64,000 bases of DNA, from positions 1 through 64,000 of the IMG/VR virus record IMGVR_UViG_3300042375_000862. The stretch is one strand, 5' to 3'. Below, piece by piece: positions 36,534 to 47,600 of this stretch. The notes beneath the pieces are model-generated. The model did no database searches. It was given only the letters and a program-made list of their open reading frames with translations, and was not told where the DNA came from. This stretch comes from a virus. How positions within the stretch are numbered: position 1 is the stretch's first letter; every line of letters begins with the position of its first letter. A program made the position numbers and the translations under genes.

Positions 36534-36541
36534 TATTTATA
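36534..36541 (+). promoter_or_regulatory. TATTTATA motif before AAA ATPase gene
   Basis: Exact copy, 8 nt from the ATG at 36550. Confidence 0.4.
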
Positions 36542-36549
36542 TTTAATCA

Positions 36550-37638
36550 ATGGAAAAATTATTACCCCAAAATTATGCAATTTACGATACTGTATATGGA
36601 AGTGAAACACCAACTGAACAGTACTATACGATTAAGTATGATAAAATACCTTCTAAATTTTTAGATGGTGGAACATTCTACGACCCAATGATAATAGATG
36701 AATTAAAAAAATTGGGGTTTGTTGAAGAGGCGAGATGTAACATAAAAAATAAAAGACACGATTCTTCTTCACAATCTTTATTTGTATATGATAGTAAAGA
36801 AATTATAATTAGAGTTTATAGTAGTAACAATAACAACACAAATAAAAAATCTAAAGATGATTTATTATTATTAGATTTTTCATATGACATTAAAAAGGGT
36901 GAATTAAAAGACCAATTAGATTTAGATGTAATTAAAATACACCAAAGACCAAAAAAGAAAGCGAGTATTCAACTTGTTAAAAGTGACATGGGTCATTTAG
37001 ATACTGAAGATTATGATTTATTTGTTCCACCTACTGATTTAGAATTGAACTATGGTTCTGAGTTTTTAAAAATACACGATGTCATTGTTGATAGATTAAA
37101 TTCTGAATATGATAAGGGAATTATTCTTTTACACGGAGATCCTGGTACAGGTAAGACCTCATACATTAAACATTTGACAAGTTTAGTAAAAGATAAGGAT
37201 ATTTTATTCATCCCACCATCAATGGCTGAAATGTTATCTGAACCAACAATCATTCCATTTTTAATGGACCATAAGAACTCTATATTGATTATTGAGGATG
37301 CTGAAAGAGTTATATCAGACAGAGAAGGTAATGGTTCACCTGCGGGAGTTTCTAATATCCTTAACTTAACTGACGGTATTTTAGGTGACTGTTTGAACAT
37401 TCAAGTTATTGCAACCTTTAACATGAAGAGAGAGAAGATAGACCAAGCTCTTCTTCGTAAGGGTCGTTTAATTGCTGAACATAAGTTTGAGAAACTTTCA
37501 ATTGATGACACAAACAAATTATTAAAACATTTAGAAAAAAATCAAGAAGTTGGGGAAGGTATGGTTTTAGCTGATATTTATAACATAGACACAGAGGTCT
37601 ATAAAACATCCACAAAAGGAAATAAAATAGGATTTTAA
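36550..37638 (+). CDS. AAA+ ATPase (362 aa)
   Basis: Walker A GDPGTGKTS at about 196-204, Walker B SILIIEDAE near 245, a sensor-1 Asn in VIATFNMKR and an arginine-finger-type RKGRLIAEHKFEKL. The arrangement fits classical AAA proteins (BCS1/FtsH-like core). The N-terminal 170 residues are phage-specific. Acts as a hexameric remodeller; substrate unknown. It precedes the thioredoxin/glutaredoxin pair. Confidence 0.85.
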   Translation: MEKLLPQNYAIYDTVYGSETPTEQYYTIKYDKIPSKFLDGGTFYDPMIIDELKKLGFVEEARCNIKNKRHDSSSQSLFVYDSKEIIIRVYSSNNNNTNKKSKDDLLLLDFSYDIKKGELKDQLDLDVIKIHQRPKKKASIQLVKSDMGHLDTEDYDLFVPPTDLELNYGSEFLKIHDVIVDRLNSEYDKGIILLHGDPGTGKTSYIKHLTSLVKDKDILFIPPSMAEMLSEPTIIPFLMDHKNSILIIEDAERVISDREGNGSPAGVSNILNLTDGILGDCLNIQVIATFNMKREKIDQALLRKGRLIAEHKFEKLSIDDTNKLLKHLEKNQEVGEGMVLADIYNIDTEVYKTSTKGNKIGF

Positions 37639-37647
37639 AATTATAAA

Positions 37648-37953
37648 ATGGAATACGTTACATCCGCACAAGTTGCACAATTACAATCAGAAGGAAAAAA
37701 ATTATTAGTTCAGTACACAGCCGATTGGTGTTCACCATGTAAGGCATTAGCACCAAGATTAACAGAATTATCATCAGGATATCCTGACGTTACATTTGTT
37801 AAAGTAAATGTTGATGAAAATCAAGACGCAGTTATGGAGTTAGGTATTAGTACTGTACCTACAATTATGATTTATAATGGAGATGTGTTAGTAAACAGAT
37901 CACTTGGTGCAAATATTGACAGCGTTTATACAAAAATTTTAGACACATTATAG
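37648..37953 (+). CDS. trxA: Thioredoxin
   Basis: Active site W27-C28-S-P-C31 in ADWCSPCKALAP, a cis-proline in STVPTIMIY, and standard length 101 aa. Reduces disulphides, most likely for the phage ribonucleotide reductase or for regulating its Cys-rich virion proteins; no reductase is in the window. Confidence 0.95.
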   Translation: MEYVTSAQVAQLQSEGKKLLVQYTADWCSPCKALAPRLTELSSGYPDVTFVKVNVDENQDAVMELGISTVPTIMIYNGDVLVNRSLGANIDSVYTKILDTL

Positions 37954-37956
37954 TTT

Positions 37957-38229
37957 ATGGGTAGTAAGGTAATTATTTTTACACTAAATAATTGTTCTCA
38001 TTGCACTGTTTTAAAAAATTTATTAAATAAAGAGAAGATAGATTTTGATGAAATAGAAATTGAGGAGAACAAAGAAATATGGGACAAAGTAGTTTCACAA
38101 ACAGGTCACAACGCAGTGCCAACGGTGTTTTTACCCAATGAAGGTACAGATGAAGGGATAGTTTTTGTTCCCGAAAGAGACTATGAAAGTAAGGAAGAAC
38201 TCATAGAAATGATTAAAAAACATATATAA
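37957..38229 (+). CDS. Glutaredoxin
   Basis: C13-S-H-C16 active site in FTLNNCSHCTVLKNLL, then NAVPTVFLP with the expected cis-proline, 90 aa. Pairs with thioredoxin 3 nt upstream; together they form a redox cassette before the strong terminator. Confidence 0.9.
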   Translation: MGSKVIIFTLNNCSHCTVLKNLLNKEKIDFDEIEIEENKEIWDKVVSQTGHNAVPTVFLPNEGTDEGIVFVPERDYESKEELIEMIKKHI

Positions 38230-38230
38230 A

Positions 38231-38262
38231 AAAAAAGGGATTAAAAAAAATCCCTTTTTTTA
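38231..38262 (+). terminator. Intrinsic terminator after glutaredoxin
   Basis: Inverted repeat AAAAAAGGGAT / ATCCCTTTTTT with an A-rich loop and a T7 tail; the A/T arms make it bidirectional-capable. Confidence 0.8.
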
Positions 38263-38283
38263 TGTAATATACCTAAATAAAAG

Positions 38284-38291
38284 TATTTATC
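38284..38291 (+). promoter_or_regulatory. TATTTATC, motif variant at the head of the fibre cluster
   Basis: One mismatch from TATTTATA, 20 nt before the ATG at 38312 and just after the terminator. Confidence 0.4.
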
Positions 38292-38311
38292 TAAAAGAGT
38301 TTACTTTTACA

Positions 38312-41300
38312 ATGGCATTACAAAAAATAAATTGGACCCAAGTTGATACCGAGAACGTCCCTTCGGGGTCGACAATTAACTTAGGTTCTCCATCTGGTTC
38401 ATTACATGCGGTATATGCGGACAATCTTTATATCTCCGGAACAAGTGTTACAGCTTTAATTGCGGCAGGAGGTACTGGTGGTACCGGTGGATTGTCAGGT
38501 TCTTCAGGTACAAGTGGTTCTTCAGGTGTTGCTGGTACATCAGGAACTTCAGGTTCTAGTGGTACTGGTTCTTCAGGAACTTCAGGTACAAGTGGTACGG
38601 GTACGGCAATTACGTTAACAGACGGAACAACAACAATTAATAATGTTGATAAAATTACATTTAGTGGTGCTACGGTTACCGATAGTGGTAATGGTGATGT
38701 AATAGTTACAATAACAGGTGGTACTGGAGGTGGAATAAGTGGTACTTCAGGTTCTAATGGTACAGATGGTACATCAGGTACTAGTGGGTCTAATGGTTCT
38801 TCAGGTAGTAATGGTTCATCAGGCACAAGTGGTATAAATGGTACATCAGGAACAAGCGGTACTGATGGTACGTCTGGAATTAATGGAAGTGACGGAACAG
38901 ATGGTACTTCAGGAACAAGTGGAACAGATGGTACTTCAGGTACAAGTGGAGTTGGAACAAGTGGTACATCAGGCACAAGTGGTATAAATGGTACATCAGG
39001 TACAAGTGGATATGCAGGATATGAAGGACATTTAGCAATTTGGAGATATAGTGGAAACACAAACACAAGTGTTGATCCAGGAAGTGGATATTTCAATTTA
39101 AATTCGGCAGCTTGGTTAACATCAACAACGAGTATTTCAATAGATAATGTTGCATATTCACCAAATCAAGATTTTGAATCTTATTTAGACGGATTAACTA
39201 TTGGAACAATTTTAAAATTAGTTAAAGTAGGGGACGCAACAACATTTAAATTATTAAAAATTGATGTTGTTGACCCATTAGATAGTGGGTATGAAAAATA
39301 TACAGTTAGTCAATTATCAGTCGGTGGAACAACTCCAAATAATAATGATGAGTTTTTAATCATTCCTTTAGGTGTACCTGGTTTGACAGGTACGGCAGGT
39401 ACTTCAGGTAGTGATGGTACGGATGGTTCTTCAGGTACATCAGGTTCTAATGGTACGAATGGTAGTTCCGGTACTTCAGGTTCTAATGGTACGGATGGCA
39501 CTTCAGGTTCTAATGGTACCGACGGTTCAAGTGGAACATCAGGTAGTGATGGTACATCGGGTATTTCTGGTGTAGATGGTACGGACGGTTCTTCAGGAAC
39601 GAGTGGTTCTAATGGAACAGATGGAACATCAGGTAGTGATGGTTCTTCAGGAACGAGTGGTTCTAATGGAACAGATGGTACATCAGGAACGTCTGGAACG
39701 AGTGGGTCAGATGGGGCAATTGGTACTTCAGGTAGTGATGGTTCTTCAGGAACTTCTGGTGATAGTTTATTTGCATTAACAGGTTCAAATTGGTACACAA
39801 AAAATGACGTAACAATTGATGGTAAATTAACCATTAACGAATTAATAGTATCGTCGTCGGTTACCAACATGACCGTTCAATATGCGAGCGGTTCGACTAA
39901 TTTCGGTGACAGTCAAAATGATACACATTTATTTACAGGTTCACTTTTAGTTACAGGGTCAATAACTCTAAAAGGAAATCAAGAAATTACAGGTAGTGAA
40001 GTTTTATTAAACTCACCTGATGGCAGTGTCAGTAACAAATATGCATTATCGGTATCACAATCAATACATGCTGAAAACATCAACGTAGGTGTTCCAACAT
40101 CAAATCCATGGCAATCAAGTTTAAATGGTTCTTATTTTAATAACTTCAATGAAAATACAGATGTTTCTGAAATATTAAGATTTGTTGCTGGTTTATTATC
40201 ATCTTCAGCACCTGACGCAGCACCAAATACAAAAACATATAGTTCATATACAACAGTCCCTAATAATAATGCGACGGGAACGGTTACGGTTGGTAGTATA
40301 CCATTAAACTCAAGTAATCCAACAATTACTTACTTACAAAGTAAAGGTTTTGCAACCACAGGTTCAACAATCTTCAGTGGTATTTCTCCAATTTATACTA
40401 ATTCAGGATATTACGAAACGTATACGAGTGTTGCCGGTGGTTCTACAATAGTTTCATCATCAGTTGACTCTCAATTATTCGGTTTAGGTACATTAAGTAG
40501 TGGAACTCCAACTTCATTTAAAGTTTCGGGTTCATTCACCTTTAAATTTAAAGATAATAGTTCTAAAACAGATACGGCAACTTCAAGTTCACAGGCACTC
40601 ATTACACAAACAGGTGCTGGTACAACTAACGGAGTTACATTAGCAAAGATTAACACGGCAAATCCTGCTGTTATTCCTGCAGCATATCAAGATGGTAAAT
40701 ATGTAACGGTTTTCTCACCGGCAATTTATAACGCAGGGGCAACTGCAATTAGTGGAAGTGGTTATTATCATATAACGTCGTCTATTGCAATAGCTAGTGG
40801 ATCAAGTACATATACAACACCACAAACACGTAGTACTGAAATATTTTACGCACCATTAACAACAATATCAACAAACATACCGGCACAGACACCTACATTT
40901 AGTGGTGTGAGTGTTAATGGAATAACCGCAGTGTCTCGTTCATTGAGTGGAGCACCTTATTTAAGTTCGGCAACATATACAATATCGGGTTCAGTATTAG
41001 GATTGTTTAATCCTTTATATTATGCTGGTACGGGTATTGCAACAATTACAGATTCTGATGCGTTAGTAACTGAATCGGGTGGAGTATTAACCGTATCAAC
41101 TGCGGGAGGAACAATACAAACTGCAAACGCAGTTTATGATTCTACAGGTGTAACTGTTAGAAGTACAGGAACGGTTCCTTATGAAACTGATATTGTAAAA
41201 GTATATACAACATCTTCATTTGCACCTACAGCGTCTGATGAAAATATAAGTCAAACAGGTTTAGGTACAACATCTTTTTCATTACAAATAAATGGATTAA

Positions 41301-42058
41301 ATAAAGGTGGAAGTACAACAACAAACACATCAACAGTTTCTTATCATACGGCGGGTACATTTGGACAACCAAGTGCGAGTGGTAGTTTAGCGTATTATGG
41401 TAGACCACAAACAGGTGATACTGCAACAAATGGTGGGGCATCTAACTCTGAACCATTCCTTGGTGAAAACAATAGAATACAATTAAGTGATAATATTTTA
41501 TCATTCACAGGAACAGCTTGGGATACTGCATTTGGTTTATATAATTTAGGTGCAAACGATTTACAAGTTAAACCTGGTTTCTTAGTTAAACCTGGTGGAG
41601 CTTACAAGTATTGGTTAGAAAATCCAAGTGATACAAGTGATTACAAATATTATGTTAGAAAAGTTACAACCAACGCGGGAGTAAAACTTACAATGACTTT
41701 AAACATGGGAACGGCACTTGTAAATTGGGACTCAACAACAAGTAATTCTGTTTCATCATTAATTTTATTTGAATCGACAAAGAGTGGTTTATATACACCA
41801 CCAAGATTTTTTGACCCATCAAATGCTTTAACAAACTTAGGAACAATTACTGCAAATACTGACGGAACAAATCCATTTGGTTCAAGTATATACGTAAATC
41901 GTTGTAACACAAGTTCAGTTTCAAGTAATACATACACAATACCATTAATTAGTGCGGATGGTATGATACTAAACGCTACATATACTAATATTTATGTAAT
42001 TGTAAGATACAAGGGGGACCCAACGCCAATAACATCAATAACAACAACTTTTAGTTAA
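38312..42058 (+). CDS. Collagen-like fibre protein with three Gly-X-Y shafts (1248 aa)
   Basis: N-terminus ALQKINWTQVDTENVPSGST is the virion-anchoring type. Gly-X-Y tracts at 38468-38606, 38714-39024 and 39373-39762 alternate with beta domains. The third tract ends in GDSLFALTGSNWYT, and a spacer SGSTNFGDSQNDTHLFTGSL follows, a module reused in the fibres downstream. The C-terminal 700 residues are Ser/Thr-rich beta structure with no S74 chaperone. First gene of the adsorption cluster, probably a long trimeric fibre. Confidence 0.85.
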   Translation: MALQKINWTQVDTENVPSGSTINLGSPSGSLHAVYADNLYISGTSVTALIAAGGTGGTGGLSGSSGTSGSSGVAGTSGTSGSSGTGSSGTSGTSGTGTAITLTDGTTTINNVDKITFSGATVTDSGNGDVIVTITGGTGGGISGTSGSNGTDGTSGTSGSNGSSGSNGSSGTSGINGTSGTSGTDGTSGINGSDGTDGTSGTSGTDGTSGTSGVGTSGTSGTSGINGTSGTSGYAGYEGHLAIWRYSGNTNTSVDPGSGYFNLNSAAWLTSTTSISIDNVAYSPNQDFESYLDGLTIGTILKLVKVGDATTFKLLKIDVVDPLDSGYEKYTVSQLSVGGTTPNNNDEFLIIPLGVPGLTGTAGTSGSDGTDGSSGTSGSNGTNGSSGTSGSNGTDGTSGSNGTDGSSGTSGSDGTSGISGVDGTDGSSGTSGSNGTDGTSGSDGSSGTSGSNGTDGTSGTSGTSGSDGAIGTSGSDGSSGTSGDSLFALTGSNWYTKNDVTIDGKLTINELIVSSSVTNMTVQYASGSTNFGDSQNDTHLFTGSLLVTGSITLKGNQEITGSEVLLNSPDGSVSNKYALSVSQSIHAENINVGVPTSNPWQSSLNGSYFNNFNENTDVSEILRFVAGLLSSSAPDAAPNTKTYSSYTTVPNNNATGTVTVGSIPLNSSNPTITYLQSKGFATTGSTIFSGISPIYTNSGYYETYTSVAGGSTIVSSSVDSQLFGLGTLSSGTPTSFKVSGSFTFKFKDNSSKTDTATSSSQALITQTGAGTTNGVTLAKINTANPAVIPAAYQDGKYVTVFSPAIYNAGATAISGSGYYHITSSIAIASGSSTYTTPQTRSTEIFYAPLTTISTNIPAQTPTFSGVSVNGITAVSRSLSGAPYLSSATYTISGSVLGLFNPLYYAGTGIATITDSDALVTESGGVLTVSTAGGTIQTANAVYDSTGVTVRSTGTVPYETDIVKVYTTSSFAPTASDENISQTGLGTTSFSLQINGLNKGGSTTTNTSTVSYHTAGTFGQPSASGSLAYYGRPQTGDTATNGGASNSEPFLGENNRIQLSDNILSFTGTAWDTAFGLYNLGANDLQVKPGFLVKPGGAYKYWLENPSDTSDYKYYVRKVTTNAGVKLTMTLNMGTALVNWDSTTSNSVSSLILFESTKSGLYTPPRFFDPSNALTNLGTITANTDGTNPFGSSIYVNRCNTSSVSSNTYTIPLISADGMILNATYTNIYVIVRYKGDPTPITSITTTFS
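38468..39762 (+). repeat. Three collagen-like Gly-X-Y tracts in the first fibre
   Basis: Tracts at about 38468-38606, 38714-39024 and 39373-39762, triplets GTS, GSS, GSN, GTD, GIN. Apart from isolated Pro in VPG at the third boundary, they lack proline. Confidence 0.85.
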
Positions 42059-42064
42059 TAAGAA

Positions 42065-44566
42065 ATGTCGATAGATAACAGTAAAAAATCCCCAAGGTTA
42101 CTCCAAAGTAGAAGATACACACACGAAACTTTTACCGATGCTCAAGAAGCTTTCACTTCGGTGTTGGATATTAATGCTAATGAGATTTATGTAGATCAAG
42201 ATTTAATACCAGTAAGTAGCGTTCCTTTTGGAACAAGTGGAGACAATTTATCAATTTATTCTTCAGGTGGTCAACAAGTAATGAAGTATTACTATCGTTA
42301 CAAGATGACCAAATCAAGTACGAATAACCAAGTTTGGTTTTTTACTACAGGTACTACGGCAGGTATCGATGCTCAATTAATTGATTCCAATCAACAAAAA
42401 AACTTCATATCACCAAAATATTCAATCCCCTCACTATCTACCGCCAACGCGGAAGACAGTCCAGCGGGTTATGGTGTTAAAGTTTTTGTTTCAACTAACT
42501 CATCTTCACCATCTGCCGGTGATCAATTAGACCCTACAAAATTTGTATTTGATTATAAAACGGGTGTTCTTCAGTTTGTTTTAACTGCAGATGCCCCTGA
42601 TAATACAAAATATGTTTACATAACGGCATATCAATATGTTGGTAGAACATTAAAAGATGCGTTAGTGACATCTGTAGCATCATCTTCAGGTACATCAGGT
42701 ACAAGTGGTGCTGATGGTACTTCAGGTACTTCAGGTAGTGATGGTAGTTCTGGTACAAGTGGTTCATCAGGTTCAAACGGAACCGATGGTTCTTCAGGTA
42801 CTTCAGGTTCTAATGGTACAGACGGAACTTCAGGTTCTAACGGTACCGACGGAAGTTCTGGTACAAGTGGAAGTAATGGTACCGATGGTAGTTCAGGAAC
42901 TAGTGGTAGTAATGGTACCGATGGATCTTCAGGTACTTCAGGTATATCAGGGGTAGATGGTACAGACGGAAGTTCAGGTTCTAACGGAACTGACGGTTCT
43001 TCAGGAACTAGTGGTTCAAATGGAACCGATGGTAGTTCAGGTACTTCAGGAAGTAACGGTACGGATGGTTCTTCAGGAAGTAATGGAACAGATGGTACTT
43101 CAGGTAGTAATGGTACTGATGGTTCTTCCGGTACTTCAGGTTCTAATGGAACTGATGGTAGTTCGGGAACCTCAGGAGATTCTTTATTTGCGAATAGTGG
43201 TTCTTTTTGGACAACAACCAACAATGTAGAAATTACGGGTTCAGTAAAAATTAAAGGTGTTTTAACTGCGGAAGAATATAATGTTACATTAGTTTCTTCA
43301 TCAGTATTATATAGTTCAGGTTCAACCAAATTTGGTGACACACATGATGATACACATCAATTTACAGGTTCGGTATTTGTTTCGGGGTCAATTAACATAG
43401 TAAGCGGTAGTTTATCGATAGACGGAGTTTCATTCTCCGCAATGACATCAGGAACATCAGGTTCAAACGGTACCGATGGTAGTTCCGGTACAAGTGGTTC
43501 TAACGGTACGGATGGTACTTCAGGTTCTTCAGGAAGTAATGGAACCGATGGTTCATCGGGTAGTAATGGTACTGATGGTTCTTCCGGTACTTCAGGTTCT
43601 TCAGGAAGTAATGGAACCGATGGTTCATCGGGTAGTAATGGTACAGATGGAAGTTCTGGTTCATCAGGTTCCAACGGAACAGATGGTTCTTCAGGAACTA
43701 GTGGAAGTAATGGAACCGATGGTTCTTCGGGAACAAGTGGTAGTAATGGTACAGATGGTAGTTCAGGTTCTTCAGGTATATCAGGAGTAGATGGTACAAA
43801 TGGTTCTTCAGGTTCTAACGGTACCGACGGAAGTTCTGGTACAAGTGGAAGTAATGGTACTAACGGAACTTCAGGTACATCAGGAGATTCATTATTTGCT
43901 GAAACATCACCAGGTGTTTGGACAACAACAAACGATATCCAAATTACAGGTTCATTAAGTATATCTTCTCAATTAGGTATTAATGACGCAAATGTTTTAT
44001 TAAATGAAAGTGCGTCATTAGTATTAACAAGTGGTTCTAACATATACATTGAGAATGGTGGTTTTATTACCGCATCTTTCAAAGGAGACGGTGCAGGTTT
44101 ATATAACATTCCAGCTACAGGAGTTACAGGATTACAATTAGATAGAATCATTAGTGGAAGTGTAAGTGCTTCAATGGCTGACGGTACGTTAAGAGTTAAT
44201 ACTGATGTTAATATTGACGGTACATTAACTGCGAGAGAATTACATATTAATTATGTAACATCTTCAGTTCTTTATTCATCAGGTTCGACTAAGTTTGGAG
44301 ATACATCAGATGATTTACATCTGTTTACTGGTTCATTACGTACATCAGGTTCAGTTGTTATTAATGGTGACCTAACAGTTAATGGTACAACAATATTAAC
44401 TGCTTCGGATCCATTAAGAGAGTCATTAATAGTATCAGGAGCAATAGCTATTATGCAAGCTCAAATTCAATCACAAATGATATCCGCGTCACTTTCAATG
44501 CAAGGACAAAGAGTAATAACATATGATATGGGTACTGGAAGTGTCATGGATTTGGGAGGATTTTAA
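42065..44566 (+). CDS. Collagen-like fibre protein with two Gly-X-Y shafts (833 aa)
   Basis: A 205-residue folded N-terminal domain (SPRLLQSRRYTHETFTDAQE; YYRYKMTKSSTNNQVWFFTT) likely attaches to the virion. Two collagen-like tracts follow, each leading to GDSLFA and an ITGS beta unit, then the SSVLYSSGSTKFGDT spacer. Ends in a helical C-terminus (SGAIAIMQAQIQSQMISASL) rather than an S74 domain. Lies 6 nt after the previous fibre and probably co-assembles with it. Confidence 0.8.
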   Translation: MSIDNSKKSPRLLQSRRYTHETFTDAQEAFTSVLDINANEIYVDQDLIPVSSVPFGTSGDNLSIYSSGGQQVMKYYYRYKMTKSSTNNQVWFFTTGTTAGIDAQLIDSNQQKNFISPKYSIPSLSTANAEDSPAGYGVKVFVSTNSSSPSAGDQLDPTKFVFDYKTGVLQFVLTADAPDNTKYVYITAYQYVGRTLKDALVTSVASSSGTSGTSGADGTSGTSGSDGSSGTSGSSGSNGTDGSSGTSGSNGTDGTSGSNGTDGSSGTSGSNGTDGSSGTSGSNGTDGSSGTSGISGVDGTDGSSGSNGTDGSSGTSGSNGTDGSSGTSGSNGTDGSSGSNGTDGTSGSNGTDGSSGTSGSNGTDGSSGTSGDSLFANSGSFWTTTNNVEITGSVKIKGVLTAEEYNVTLVSSSVLYSSGSTKFGDTHDDTHQFTGSVFVSGSINIVSGSLSIDGVSFSAMTSGTSGSNGTDGSSGTSGSNGTDGTSGSSGSNGTDGSSGSNGTDGSSGTSGSSGSNGTDGSSGSNGTDGSSGSSGSNGTDGSSGTSGSNGTDGSSGTSGSNGTDGSSGSSGISGVDGTNGSSGSNGTDGSSGTSGSNGTNGTSGTSGDSLFAETSPGVWTTTNDIQITGSLSISSQLGINDANVLLNESASLVLTSGSNIYIENGGFITASFKGDGAGLYNIPATGVTGLQLDRIISGSVSASMADGTLRVNTDVNIDGTLTARELHINYVTSSVLYSSGSTKFGDTSDDLHLFTGSLRTSGSVVINGDLTVNGTTILTASDPLRESLIVSGAIAIMQAQIQSQMISASLSMQGQRVITYDMGTGSVMDLGGF
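42681..43884 (+). repeat. Two collagen-like Gly-X-Y tracts
   Basis: About 42681-43173 and 43444-43884, GSNGTDGSSGTSG units with varied synonymous codons. Confidence 0.85.
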
Positions 44567-44638
44567 AAAAAAACAAATTAATAATAAAAATATATTAAAA
44601 AACAATAGAAATAATTCGGTGGATGTAGTAAAATACAC

Positions 44639-44646
44639 TATTTATA
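44639..44646 (+). promoter_or_regulatory. TATTTATA motif before 44668 fibre gene
   Basis: Exact copy, 21 nt before the ATG, in a 101-nt gap that holds nothing else recognisable. Confidence 0.45.
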
Positions 44647-44667
44647 AACAAAACAAACACAAAGTAG

Positions 44668-47600
44668 ATGGCACAAATTATTAAACACAGGAGGGGTTCG
44701 TTAGAAATCCTCAAAAATACAACGGCAAGAAATGGTGAATTAATCATCGCAACCGGTTCGATAAATGACTTATCAGGTCCTTTTATCTTTATCGGTTCAC
44801 CAGCAATTGGAGATGAAGGAGTTGCAGGTGCATTTAAGGCGGTGTCCAAGATGTATCAAGGAGCTAATGCACCAACGATTTCTGCGGGAACGTATGGTTC
44901 AACATTAGACGGTACACCATTCTACGCTAGTGGTGAAAATAAATTATACATATTAAATAATGACGGTGCGGGTGGTAATGTCAAATTAAATTTAGTTGGT
45001 AACATTGAAGGTAATACTATCAGTGGTGTAACAATTACTAATTTAACAGGTACAACCGCAACATTCGGTAGTCAAGTTAATGTAAGTGGTTCTTTAAATG
45101 TTACGGGTAGTTTATTTATAAACGGAACATCATATACGGCAGCAACTTCAGGAACTTCAGGTTCAAACGGAACAGATGGTACATCAGGTTCATCAGGAAG
45201 TAACGGAACTGACGGTTCTTCAGGCACATCAGGAAGTAATGGAACCGACGGTTCTTCAGGTTCTAATGGTACAGACGGTAGTTCAGGTTCTTCAGGATCA
45301 AACGGAACAGACGGAAGTTCTGGTTCTTCAGGTTCTAATGGTACTGACGGTTCTTCAGGTTCTAATGGTACGGATGGTTCTTCAGGATCAAACGGAACAG
45401 ACGGTTCTTCAGGTACATCAGGAGATTCATTGTTTGCTGAAACAAGTTTAGGTTCTGGAATATGGACAACAACCAATAATGTAGAAATTACAGGCTCTTT
45501 AACTGTTAAAACTGGTACAATATCAGGTTCATTTACAGGTGATGGTGGGGGTTTATATAACATTCCAGCTTCAGGAGTTACAGGATTAGAATTAAATAAA
45601 ATAGTAAGCGGTTCAGTTAGTGCGTCTATACAATCTGATGGAACATTCAGAGTAAACGGTGATACATACATCAACGGTATATTAACTGCGAAAGAATTAC
45701 ATATTGATTATGTTACTTCATCTATATTATATACTTCAGGATCTACTAAATTCGGAGATACTAACGATGACACACACCAATTTACAGGATCAATAAATAT
45801 TCTTTCAGGTTCAGTTAATATCACTGAAGGTGATTTAACAATAAACGGAGTTTCATTCTTAGCAATGACTTCAGGTACTTCAGGTTCTAATGGTACCGAC
45901 GGTTCTTCAGGTACTTCAGGTTCAAATGGTACTGATGGTACATCTGGTTCTAGTGGGTCAAACGGAACGGATGGTTCTTCAGGTTCAAATGGTACGGATG
46001 GTTCATCGGGGTCTAACGGAACAGATGGTTCTTCAGGAACTAGTGGTTCTAATGGTACCGATGGAAGTTCAGGAACTTCTGGTTCAAACGGAACAGATGG
46101 TACATCAGGTTCATCAGGAAGTAATGGTACCGACGGTTCTTCAGGTACATCGGTAACTGTAAGTGGTACAAACAATACAATTGGTAAATTCCAAACAGGA
46201 GCAACTACAACGTTAGTAGATTCAAGTATTAGTGATGATGGTACAACTGTTACAATTAGTTCAGATGTTAATATCAATGGTATATTAACAGCAAGAGAAA
46301 TACACATGGATTATGTGACTTCTTCAGTGTTATTTACTTCAGGTTCAAATAGATTTGGTGATACGTTAGATGATACACATCAATTTACAGGTAGTGTTAA
46401 TATTACAGGTTCAATATCATTAAACGGTCAAGCAATTGGTACGGGTAAATTAGATGAAACAGCATTTAACGCTTATACATCTTCAGTTACCTCATCATTT
46501 GCAGGTACAGCATCATTTGCAACTTCAGCATCATATGCAGTATATGCGGAAAACGCTGTAATTGTTTCAGGTCAAACTAAAACATTAGTAATTGGTTCAG
46601 CATCAACAACATGGTCATTCAACCACAATTTAGGATACAAATATCCAGCGGTTAATGTGTTTGATGGTAGTGATAAAGTTGTAATACCAACGGAAATTCA
46701 CGTTATTGATAGTAATAACTTAAAAGTATATTTTAACGAAGCTCAAACAGGTACGGTAATTGCCACTATTGGTGGTAATGGTTCTTCAGGAACAAGTGGG
46801 TCAAACGGAACTGACGGTTCTTCAGGTTCATCAGGTTCTAATGGTACAGACGGAAGTTCTGGAACAAGTGGGTCAAACGGTACCGATGGTTCTTCAGGTT
46901 CAAATGGTACCGACGGTTCCTCAGGAACAAGTGGTTCAAATGGTACTGACGGAAGTTCTGGGTCTAACGGAACAGATGGTAGTTCAGGTTCATCAGGTTC
47001 ATCAGGTTCTAATGGAACAGACGGTACTTCAGGTTCTAGTGGGTCAAACGGTACAGATGGTTCTTCAGGTTCATCAGGTTCTAACGGAACAGACGGTAGT
47101 TCAGGTTCTAATGGTACTGATGGTTCTTCAGGAAGTAATGGTACCGACGGTTCTTCAGGTACATCAGGAGATAGTTTATTTGCCGAAACAAGTTTAGGTT
47201 CTGGAATATGGAGAACAACAAACAATGTAGAAATAACAGGTTCATTAACAGTAAAAACTGGAACAATATCAGGTTCATTTACTGGAGATGGAGGTGGATT
47301 ATATAACATTCCAGCAAGTGGAGTTACAGGATTAGAATTAAACAAAATAGTAAGTGGAAGTGTAAGTGCATCAATTCAATCTGATGGAACATTCAGAGTA
47401 AATGGAGACACATACATTAATGGTATATTAACTGCTAAAGAATTACATATTGATTATGTAACATCTTCAGTGTTATATACTTCAGGTTCAACTAAATTCG
47501 GAGATACGCCTGACGATAATCACCAATTCACTGGTTCAGTTTTAGTTTCAGGATCAATAAATTTAGTTGGTGGTGATTTAACAATTAATGGTACATCATA

